Source: Atrichornis clamosus (Eukaryota; Chordata; Aves; Passeriformes; Menuridae). From it: a stretch of DNA of 64,000 nucleotides. The stretch lies in the NCBI GenBank assembly GCA_013400975.1, contig WBMZ01015728.1, positions 16,272 to 80,271 on the forward strand. Reading direction: 5' to 3'. A model generated the notes under the pieces. The model ran no database searches, had not been told where the DNA came from, and saw only the letters and a list, made by a program, of their open reading frames with translations. A program made the translations under genes and the position numbers. Positions 47,401 to 59,400 of the stretch are shown here, one piece after another (the stretch's first letter is position 1; the number at the start of each line of letters is the position of its first letter).

Positions 47401-50400
47401 GTGTGTATGGAGATCTCTACACATTCCTGAGGGATCAAAAATTCTCATTTTCCTTTAGGTGAACCCCTAAGTTCCCTTCCTCTGTAGGATCCGCATCAAT
47501 ATTTGAGCTTTAGGAATCATAGTAAGCCTAGAATACCTCTTCTCGGTCTGAGAACGTAGCATTTATTACTAGGATGAGTCACTTTATTTCATACAGAAAA
47601 TGCCATTATATATGGATAGTGTTCTGGAATGCAGAAGGTCAAGTTGCAAAACAACAGGACACTTAGCTAAATAATTCCCTTTACTCATATGTATACATTA
47701 GCCATACCTTCTTGCCTTTTGTGGGCAGCAAGAGATACAAACCAACAATAATTAGGGGAGGCTCTGCTCTTTTTAACACCAGTATAGTTACACAAAACAT
47801 TTAATAGTGATATCTAGAGTTGGACAAAGATAAACATCTCCTGTTTTAAGGGACTTCCAAAAAAATAAAGGGTTCAAAAATCAGACACATCAGGAACCTC
47901 ACCATAGCTGACAGTGGTGTGGTAACCTGCCACTAGATTAAACTGGTGTATGCTCTTGGACTTTGCAGCATTTTGAAATTTACCTATTTCTTTAACTTAG
48001 CTCTCAGGTTGGTCATGCTACTTCAGCCTGGACATGTCTGTCTTAAGATGTGAACTGCATAACAGTTTATAAGTAAAGGTCAAATCTTATAACCCGGAGA
48101 AACTCATACAAAACTCAGTTGCTTGCTTATTTTGGGAAAAGGAGCCTCTCTGAGAATGTCACTACAGTTCTCTGCTTCTTAGTTCCTGACTTCTGTTGAA
48201 TGGAATATGCTGCTTTAACTGTCCTGTTGGTGTTTCACAAGTAAAGATTTAGCTGCTGGGAGAAACTGCTTTTTTTTCTGCTGTGAGCATGTTATTTGGT
48301 TTCATGAAGTATTAATTTATAATCAGTAATATTTTCAGGAAGTGCATTACTCAGTGTACTTGGCTTACAACAGAATTTTTATGTAGATATTTAGAAATAA
48401 CTTCAGTTCGCTACATCCAGGCTAATTGTTTTGGTAACGGGGGGGGGGGTTAAGTTTTTTACTAAATCGGTATAGATACTGTAACACTTTAAAAATGCTA
48501 GATCCATTTTTATTACAGTGTGGGAAATTATTTTCAAAAGGAGGAGGAGTTTTTTGTGTGGCTATAGCATTCTCCCAGTCATTTCCAGTAGAAGATTAAA
48601 CCAGAAATTAAAATGCCTCTTTTTTTTTCCTTTGCGATTATCTGCTAAACAGATGGAAATAATGGAACTTGATACCACCATCAAGTTTTGTTTGCATGCA
48701 TCTTTTGCTGTGGTCAGTTTACCTGAACTGGTCATGATTTTTAGATAATGAGATTGGCTATGCTACTTCATTGTCGGATAAAGTCAAGAGACTTTGTCTT
48801 AAAACATCTTGTGTCATGTAATTTATGAAAGGTCAAATACGTGTTAAGTTGAATGTTACATACTCTGCATTTAAATGATCTGTTTGAATGTAATTATTTG
48901 TCTAGACAGCTGCTTGGCCCAAAAGAAGTTTTTTAGCACTTCTGAATGAAAAACTAAAGAAATCTAGTTGTATAGAAATAATGAAAAATAGCTACTAACA
49001 GAGCAAGGGAATAGATTAATTAAGGATCCTCAGACATACAGGTTCTGAATCTATTTCTTTATTTCTCCAGTGGTCTATCAAGATTCACAATGGCAGCAAC
49101 GAAGCCCTTGCACAATATAAAATCAATATCACTTCAATTGCACCTCTTTTGGAAAAATTAGCAATAAGTAGTGATGTTTACTGGGTCTTACAAGGTAAAG
49201 TAATGAACAGTAGGTAACAATTTGTGCCATCAGTGTCTGTTGAATCATTATGTTGTAGGATATGCATAACTTAATCCATACTGCTTACTTTCAGATTAAA
49301 AAAAGTTGGTTAAATTTCAGTCTAGCCTTTCTTGCAGCCTTAACTAAACTGATACCTAAATAGCTGCTACTAGTGATAGAGATTTCGAAGCTGGATCAGG
49401 AAAATCTTTTGCCTTGTTAACTCTAAATTCTTTGTTACCTTACTCGCAGACTCCGTGTGCCAGGTCTGTTCTGTGCTGTGCTCCACACACGCCTCCTGGC
49501 AGTCAGGAACCCAAGTGCATGCAACAGCAGTGTGCCTGTGGTTTTGTTCTATTGAATTTTCAGGTTATATTAATAATAGGAGAGGTTGAACAAGTGCATC
49601 CTCTGTGTGTCTAGAATGAATAGACACACTCTTGAGAAGAGAGAGAATTTAAGTCTCTAGAATGAAACTTCCTTCTCTACCCTGTGATGAGAAATCATGG
49701 CTTACAATGAGTCATTGACGTTTTTATGATGGCACCAAGATTACATTCTTCTGCTTTTCTTCAATAAAACTAAAATATTTCCCTGAAACGGAACAATGAG
49801 CTCATAGGTACAATGTGCTCCTGGTTTGTCTGCCATAGAACACAGCATTTTAAATTATCATCACCTCAGTTAGAAACATAGGCAGAGTTTGAGCCCTGTT
49901 AGCAGTGTACCCAGCTGTACCTTCACAGTCACATCTGAGTTCCTATCAAAGATAGTTCTAGAGGGTAAATCTGAATCAACAAATTAATCTTCTCCCATTC
50001 CTTTCAAAACCATATTTATTTATAACAGACATAATTAGCTGTCAGACATGTCCCACCATTCTATTGCTAAAGATCTAGTCCATTTAAGTAATCTCTGAGC
50101 TCTTTAATGGATATCCACGGAGAGTAGAAGGAGTCTGTACACAAAGTTATCTAGACACTGATTGTCCAAACGTAGGCATGAGGTAACTAAAGTAAATCAA
50201 CCTGCATTTCACAGAGCGCGTCACATCAGCAGCTTCTCACAGGAACTTACTGACCTCCAGCTGCCCTTTGGATGTAGAACCCCATATCACTTTGTGTTAA
50301 GCTTTACACAATTTCTGAAGCCTGTAGGTGATTAAGTCACCCTTTTTTTCTGTAAAACTGAGATTCTGCATCAGTTAGACAGGAATCAAAAGGACCAAGT

Positions 50401-53400
50401 GGAATATGCTTATGGCCTGTGACTTAGTGAAATGAGAAGCTGGGGGTTTTTTTCCACAGAAACTAGAAGGTTTGAGAAAGTTATTTATTTTTTTCCGTGT
50501 CTATTCTTCTGCCTGTCTTCTGCCCTCTTTCCTTTGGAGTCTTTTCTTGGGGTATTCCATTACTGAGAGAAAGCATAAGCAGCTCTGCACTCCAGCATTA
50601 TATGCTTTTCCTGGATTCGGATAAAGTAAACAAGCATTCATGTCTGGCCAGAGCTTTCTAACTGCCAAGTACATATGCATTAATAGGGAATGATGATAAG
50701 AACATTTCATCATAAACAACTCTAGTAATTCTAGTAGCAGTCAGTTATTCCTTGCTGTACATTTTTTCTGTACCATTAAACAATTGTGACTGCGTAAATG
50801 AAAGTAACCTGTACAGCTTGAGTTAAGGAAGCTCTTTGACAAGTAGAAGATTAATGTGCTCATTCCTTGTCCTTTCAAATTCAGATCCTGTTTATGAAGA
50901 TATGCTGAGTGAAAATCGGAAAATGATCACTAATGAGAAAATAGATGCTTATAATGAAGCAGCTGTTCGTATTCTGAACAGCAGCTCCCGAAATTCCAAA
51001 GCTAAAGTTAAGGTGTTCAGTGTGTCAAAATTGATAGCACAAGAAACTATCATGAAGTCTGCAGATGGCCTGCATCTCCCTGAATCAAGCAGAGACACAG
51101 TAAGTGTTTTTACCACGGGTCAACATTAGAAAGTATTAATAGTAAAACAAGATCTGAAGTGAATGCTCTGAAATTGCAGACAGTGTGAATATAATGAAGA
51201 CTTCATTCATCAGGAAATTTTGTTCAGAAAATCCCAGTAGGTAGGAGTGCAGTCAGTTTTATAGGCATTTTATAAGACATAATAGCAAACACATTAGTGC
51301 ATAACTGTTTTTAAATAGCTGTTAATCCACTAGATCTTTTAGATCCTGAGTGCAAACTTCATGCTTTCATGTGTATGAATGAATTAAGGTGGTAATGACT
51401 TGTAAAGCAGTGCTAAGAAGTAAGTCTTAAATTTTCCGCTATGTGCCCAAGTAAATTTGGTTTGGTAAGGAGTATGAAGAAGATAAGGAAACACACAGTA
51501 TACACCTGCCTGGTTGCATGGAGTGCCTCTGACTTTATTTCTTCTCTTTAACTGGCAATACGTATATGCATGCAGTGAGCCCCTCTGAGCTTTTTCAGTC
51601 TGCCCTTCTTGTGAAAGAGCTCTCCCATCACGTCACTTTTGGTTCCACTCCTTTGTGGGTTTCAGCTGCTTTAAAGTACTGGATGAACTAAATGTCATCT
51701 TGCCGCATGTTTCAGTGTCATTGTCGTGTTTTAGAGACTTGCATTCCAGTGCCCCTTTAGGACCCAAGTTTGTGAGCTGTTTTTCATTTATAGAACTTCT
51801 ACAGCCAGTAGAGAGAATCCTCCTGTTCTAAGATTAGACATTTTTGCTTTCCTCTAGAAGCTCAAGTTTTTTTTTTTTTTGAAGAGGTGTTTTGAATAGA
51901 CGGTTGAGTGAAACTTGGGTGTATGGTGAGACTGTGAGATTTTATCTTTGTAATTATAAGGGTGAATTGCATGTTTTATGTCACTGCATGATATGGAAGA
52001 AAATTTCTTACAGTGGACGTGTTAACTTTTTAATTAGAAATTAATTAACAAAACTGCATATTTCTTTGACAGAATGCAATGATTCTCATGAATGTCTACT
52101 GCAATAAAATAATGAAGCCTGTTGATGGCTCCTGCTGCCAGCCTCAGCCTCCTCTCACTCTGATACAGAAGATAGCCTTCTGTTTCTTTACTTTGTCCAT
52201 TATTGGATATTTAATTATCAGTTTAATTCATCGGAATAATTATCGGAAGAACAAATCATGCACTGATTTGGAAAGTGGAGAGGAGAAGAAACCTGCCATC
52301 AGCACACCTAACGTTTCTACTTTAGAGATGCTCTTACATTGCTTTTGCAAACTTGGTCTAATCATGACCTATTTTTATCTGTGTGACAGAGCAAATCTTT
52401 TCATGAAGGAAAATAAATTCTACACACATTCATCTTTCTTCATACCAATCGTCTATATCTTGGTTTTGGGGGTGTTTTATACTGAAAATACCAAAGAGGT
52501 AATGATCACATTGACATCCAGTTTATAATGTTGTTTCCCAATTTGTATGTAAAATAACCAATTGCTAAATATTCAAGTTAATTTTTCAAAGTCAGTAAAA
52601 CTCATCTTCAAAAAATGCCTTTGCAAGCAGTACTGTATTTGCATAGACTTAGATGCAAAGGCTTTTTGAAACCATATGGATGTGAGTGCTTTAGTCATTC
52701 TCACACTTTCTAATTGGAATTGTTCAGAGCTCAGCTACAAGAGGGTGTAGATCATCTTAAAATCTGTGTCCACTAGACAGAAGAGTTTTACAGTTGAGAC
52801 CCATTTACCCATAAAGTGGTTTATTGTTTTGAACTTTTTCTCCTCATTTTGTAGATGTTCATTGTTCTTTTTGGACTAGCAACACTCTTGTTTTGTTTTG
52901 CATTAGACTAAAGTATTAAATAGAGAACAGACTGATGAATGGAAGGGCTGGATGCAACTTGTTATTTTGATTTATCATATCTCTGGAGCAAGCACTGTAA
53001 GTGATTTGAATTCCTCTTTCTTTTATTTTAGTGGGAATGCTCCTTGAGTGTGTTACTTCAGAAGAAAGATAGTGTAAACGGACATTAGAACTGAATAGAA
53101 TGAATAAGTAATGCTATTGTTCCTGTAGTTTTAAACATAGTATTAGTAGAGCTAGTTTTTTTCTCTAAGTGTAGGTTTGATTGATAAAAGCATTATATAC
53201 ATTACTTGACCAGTGAAAAAATGTATTTGTTTCCTGTGTGTAGAATATTACATTAATTTGATTTTAAATGATAGCAACACTTCTTTTTTTATGTTCTGAA
53301 CATGAAACTGCTGAAGGTGAGGTTTCAAAGAGCCCTTCTTAAATCTCTCATAATTAGAATATGGAAAGTGTAGAGCAATAAATAGAAGAAATTGATTTTA

Positions 53401-56400
53401 ACATCAGAGGTTAGGACACCAAAAGAGCTTAGTAAGAGACAGGGAAATGTACCATGGTATTTCTTTTCTTAGTTAAATCTGATTTGCTAAGATGCTGAAA
53501 TAGCATAAAATAGTGGGGAAAGGAAAGCCAAAAGGATTTACATTGCCATTTATAAAAGATGTTTTATTTTTCTCAACAGTTTTTGCCTGTGTACATGCAC
53601 ATTCGAGTTCTGGTTGCTGCATATCTGTTTCAAACAGGGTATGGGCACTTCTCATATTTTTGGATAAAAGGGGACTTTGGTGTATACAGAGTGTGTCAGG
53701 TAAGAATATCTGCCTACTATTTTTATAAAGAAATTTGTTCAGATAGCAGAATATCCATAATATATCCATACTCTCTAAATACTGTGATGACAGATCACTT
53801 AACCAAGGTTTGCACAACAAAAAATGGCTGTTGTGTCCATGTAATCTGATCTGTTTAGTTACTAGTGTTTATCTAATACAAACCTAATTTGTATAAATGA
53901 TACTTACAATGTAAAAAATGTAAGTATGTACACTCTAAAATATCAGACAAATATTTTCTAATAAATAGCAATGGAGTTTCCATTGCAGTAGCAATTTACA
54001 ATATATAGCAATATATAAGTAATGATTCAGGCAGGCTTCCAAAGAGGGTATATTAGAACCTACATTTACTAACAAAGAAAACTAATTTTCACACCATAAC
54101 AGTACTGGAGAATATACCTGGTTTTGTGACTTCCCTCCCAGATTTTGCAGCGTGTGCTGTAGAAGTTTAAATCTTTTTTTTAGTACATATCTTTCCTTGT
54201 TGTTAAGTGTTACACTGTCATGTAACTCAGGTCATTGTGCTTATTAAATGTGTGTTTACGGCCTAATTGCAGCAGTGGTAATGGCATTACCCTGGCTTTA
54301 GCTGAGCTGCCCCAGTTAGCCATGGGAGTGAAAACAGAGAGACATTAACAGCATCCAGCAACTGGAATACTTGGTCCCTAGCCTGGGAAATAGTCAGATC
54401 TGGTTAACCACATTTTCATTGCAAGCTCTACCCAAGCAGCCCAGGGTGGGACAGGTCCAGAAACCACATAATCAGCCTGCAGTCTTACATTGTACTCTTG
54501 ATGTTCCCTGAGATATTTATCCATGCTTCTACTGAAACACAATCAGCATGTGAGATGTAGCATTTATTTTTGTGTAGTGCTAAAGAACATGCCCTCATTT
54601 ATCTCATCTTTGCCTCCCAGTTTATATATCCTCTGTCTTCTCTCCTGTGACACCCCCCAGGTTTTATTTCGTCTCAATTTCTTGGTTGTGGTACTGTGCA
54701 TAGTGATGGACCGACCTTACCAGTTCTACTACTTTGTGCCATTAGTGACTGTCTGGTTTATGATCATTTATGCCACCTTAGCTATATGGCCTCAGATTGT
54801 CCAGAAGAAAGCAAATGGTAAGATTTTTTTTTTCCTTTCTGCTATAAACATCTGCATGTTACTACAATGATAATCATACAGAAAATGGCATTGTTAGTAG
54901 GTCTCAGTCTCTTTACAGCATAGTCAAAATATGTTGAACAGCTGTTCACGGAAATACAGGTTGTCACAAATGTATTATGTCAGTTGAAAAATGTAACAGC
55001 TGATAACTAAACTCTGCCTCTGGTTACAGTCAGATTAGAATATTTTTAATAAGTTAGATCATCAGAAATTGGTTTTACCAAGAATTGTAATATTACTGAA
55101 TGGAGATTAAAACCATTGGTTGCACCATCTGTGCTCAGTGAGACTGTGTGTGTCGTGTGCTGATGGTAACAGTGTGAGCAGGGAGTGTTCGGGCTTTCCT
55201 GTTCTGCATTTTCAGTGTGGCTGTCCATCCTGAGCACCAATTCTGCCTTATCTGGCCAAAGAACATGGGCTTTGCTGTCCTAGATTAAGTGAGCTATCAG
55301 AAGTATGTCTTGTGATACAAATATTTTAAATTAAAATTGAAGCGAAATCCCAAGTTATTTTATGTGTTGCAGTTCATTGAAAAGCTGTAAATAATGCGGT
55401 AAATGCTTGTTATTAAATTCACCTAAATTAGAACTAAAATGTTAAAAGTTTTAAATCCTCCTTCCTTATTGATGGAGGAATATCCCCATTTTATAGCCTG
55501 CAGATATTACAACAAAATTTACAAAATATATACTAGGAATAGATTCTGCAAAAATACACTTAAAGAGTAGTTTTGCAAGATAGCTCAAAGAAAAATATCT
55601 TCTTTTTTTTTTTTTCCTACAAATGACTCTTGTGTACTTCGGAGCACTAACGTACAGTGGAACTAGAAAATCTTTCAACTACAACTTTCAATTGTTTCTG
55701 ACCCTGTTTACAGCTGCCTATTATATGGCAGGAGAGGGAGATGATCTCTGTTACCATGGTGAGGCTGGGGTCAAGCTTAACATCTGTCAGCAGCTTTGAG
55801 GAGTAGTTTCTCAGGCTTGTTTTAACAAGATCCTTGTCCTTAATGATCTGCAGTTGAGCTTTGGAGTAAAACCAGTACCCCAAAGTTGAATACAATTTGC
55901 TCTCCTTGTTCCACATGACAAAAGCTGTTGGGCATTTTTATGTATATACTTATTTACATTCACCTAGAGGAAGGACTGCCTGTGCAGAGTGTTTGGGAAA
56001 GCAGAGGTTTTAAAATAGTGTTTGTTTGAACACCTAAACTCTCTTATTTCCGTATGTATGTTGTCCCTGTCTTAGATATGAGGCTTAATTTGGGATTAAT
56101 AGGTTGTTAATTGCTGTGAATGTTTATTTTAATTGCTTTAATAAAAAGTAAATGTAGATATTGATAAAATATTGCTGGTAATACTTGAACATTTGTTCGT
56201 GAAGGGATCTATTACAAACCCCACAGCTACACAAAATAGTTGGCACTTATTATTTAATGTGTCCTGGGGTTTGCTATTGAAAAATTAATGATAGTATAAT
56301 GATTAATTTATTTCTTCCTCAGGGAACTGCTTATGGCACTTTGGTTTATTGCTGAAATTGATTTGCTTGCTGACATGTATATATTTTCTGTCATATTCTC

Positions 56401-59400
56401 AGGTTTGTAAATCCTATTTTTATCCTTAACGACCTAAGAGTATATTATTACCTGTCTCTACTTTTTAATGTGCTCATAACTTAATATGAGCACATAATGT
56501 GCTCCAGTATCATAAATATAGAATAAAAAAAAGAACCTTTTTGTTTCTTTTCATATTTGAATTGGTGTGAATGCTGGAAAAAACCCACAATTCTGTATCT
56601 TACTCATTGGTTTGTTATGCCTGATGTGCTTTCAAAGTACTACTGCGAATGTAGCAAATTCAAAGGTGGCTTTGGTCTTGGGGTGGGGTTTTTTATACTT
56701 AAAGTTACTGGGTTTTGCCAGCATATGGTGATACATACAGTGATAATGAAGATCTGTGTCTCTTACTGTTGGCTTTGGTACCTCATCAAAAGCTTGATTC
56801 TCAGGCTTAATTAATGCCGTCCTGCATGCTGTAAGTATAGCTGACAGAAGTCAGGGTAGAGTTGTCACTCTAGGATCTTACAGGGGGGTTTGTGTGGTTT
56901 CTAATGGGAGGCAAAACTGAAACTCTCACGTGAAGAAGTTGGGGTTTTTTTCTTTTTTTTTTGGTGGGGGAAGGCCTTCTAGGGAATTATACAATTTTGC
57001 TAATGCCACGTAGCTCATTAAATAAGGATGGAATAATGTTAAAGACAACATATTGATTTAAATTTAGTAAATACAGCTGACATCAGTGTTAATGCTTTTG
57101 CTGTGTTTCTTTTACAGGGTGCATTTGAGAAGATATTTTCATTTTGGCCATTGTCCAAGTGTTTTGAATTGAATGGGAATGTCTATGAATGGTGGTTCAG
57201 GTGGAAGCTGGATCGCTATGTATGTAACATTTGCATAAATTTATACTGGTCTTTTAAGTGTATGTTTTAATTTCCAGAAGGAGAGAGGATTGTTTTCTTT
57301 TCCTCCAGAGAAAAGAGGAGTTTGCCCCAATGTTTAGTTAAAGACTAAGCTGCACCGACTTTAGATTTGCAAATATCTATCAAAGCCTTGCTTTAAAGAT
57401 GGAAGTTTATTTATTTGCTTCTGGATTTAAAAAATAAAGTGTGCAGTATCCTAGATTTGTCTTTTCTCAAAAATTTTACTGTGGAAATTTAGCACTTATT
57501 GTACTTCAGGTTGTTGAAATACAAGGAAAATTACTGTGGTAGCTTTCTTAATAATACTTTTTGAAACTTGTATCAATTAAGGATATATTTCTTTTAAGGT
57601 AATCTTTAAAACATTAAAATCAGGGTCTTGATGCCCAAACCAGACTATTCTTGCACATACTTTTACATTTTACATTTTTACATGGTTTCCAGTGGGAAAG
57701 TGCTTGGTTTCCAGTTACTGGCCCTACAGTGTGGGGGAATAGAACAGGGAGATGTTGGTCTTTTTTCTTCCTCCTTGGTAAAAGTGAGTGGAGTTTCTGA
57801 GATGGAAGCATTTATCTTCTAAACGTACCCTTAACGGGGTCGCTCTCACACGCCTCCCTCTGGGCTGCCCAGTAGGTGAAATGTGGGATGCACAGCGTTG
57901 TCACACCCAGGGCTGCCCCGGCAGCAGCACACCCTGCGCGGTGTCCCGGGCTCAGAGCGTTGCTGCTGCGAGCAGTGTGTGTTCTGTGGTGCTGCTGAAG
58001 AGGAAAGCTCAGAATAAATGCAGAGGACAAGCACTGCATGGGCCTGAAACAGCCTCGTGTTGCCAGCTAATGAGAACTTGGCATAAGACTGTAAAACACT
58101 CTGTTGAAGAATTGTGTCTGTGAGAGAGGGAAGCACTTGTTCCACTTCTTGAATGTTTTCACCTACCAGCTTGGGAGAAGGCCAGAGACTTATGGTTTTT
58201 CCCCAGAGAAAGCCTTTTTCAATGCTGGCAGAGATTGCAGAGGGGATAGTAGGTACTTGAAAGCTTCTTGAAATTGCATTGTCTTGTCTTTAATGCTCTC
58301 TGAAGCATTAGTAAAAGTTCTTTATTTGTAGGTTTTGAGTTGAGTTAAAAATGCGGTTTATGACTACCTAGTATAGAAAGTCTGCTTGCTTCAGTAAATC
58401 TGGGAAAGGAACTTTTGAAACATAACTTTAAAAATAGTTTATCTCGTAGCATTTCTATTAAGAGTTTCTACCTGAAGTACTGGTAAAAGCTGTGAAATAT
58501 TCATTGCGTTCTGTTTGTCTTTTGCAGGTGGTTTTTCATGGGATGCTGTTTGCTTTTATTTATCTGGCATTGCAGAAACGTCAGATGATATCCGAAGGAA
58601 AAGGAGATCCTCTTTTCTCCAACAGAGTTTCAAATGTTTTATTATTTATATCAATTGTGTCCTTTTTGGTACGTATCTACAATAACCTAGTATGATCAGG
58701 CTTGTAAATACCTGAAAAATAAGTTTTCTGAAGTTCTTGTTTAGAAAATACATTGAGTTAAAAAATCAAATCTTGATCTGGAGATATTTCAGACATGTTT
58801 TTCTGTACAGCCCTACCTATCTATTCACTAAAATATTTTTCTGTTCAGTCAGCTGTCATCATTACTCTCTCAGTTCATTGCAAAGGTTAAAAGAAAATTG
58901 GATCATAAAAATAACATGGTAGATAATGCAGCATTTATCTCTGTTCTTGATTGCTTCTCTATTTTTGATGAAAAAATTCTATCAGTACATACAGTATACA
59001 TCAGATGCAAAGAAAAATTTGAAACACAAAACTTAAGTCAAATGTAGATTTTTTTCTGTTGGTGTCCCACATCTTAGTGAACCAACTAATACTAAAGCAA
59101 TTCAAAATACCATATTCTTGTTTCATTTTTAACTGTTATATATAATTGCTACACAGACTAATTTTTTAATATCTTTTAGACCTACTCTATTTGGGCTAGT
59201 AGCTGTAAAAACAAGACAGAGTGCAATGAGCTACATCCTTCTGTCTCTGTGGTGCAGGTAATTATTAATCCTTTTGAGTACAGTGATAAAATCTGTTCTT
59301 ATTAGGGCTTTTTTAAAAAAAAATTGGTTTTAAATATATTTGTGCTTTAGCCTGGAATGACAGATATTGAGCTTCATTCTCATGTCTGAAATTGAAAAAG

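Noticed and set aside
48439..48449. An 11-G run in CASD1 intron 6
   Set aside because: A simple homopolymer; it may be an assembly-sensitive spot but shows no further structure.
55647..55916. 89-codon minus-strand frame in CASD1 intron 12
   Set aside because: No recognised family and no start or splice context, and such lengths are expected occasionally in this much sequence. Kept below the evidence threshold.
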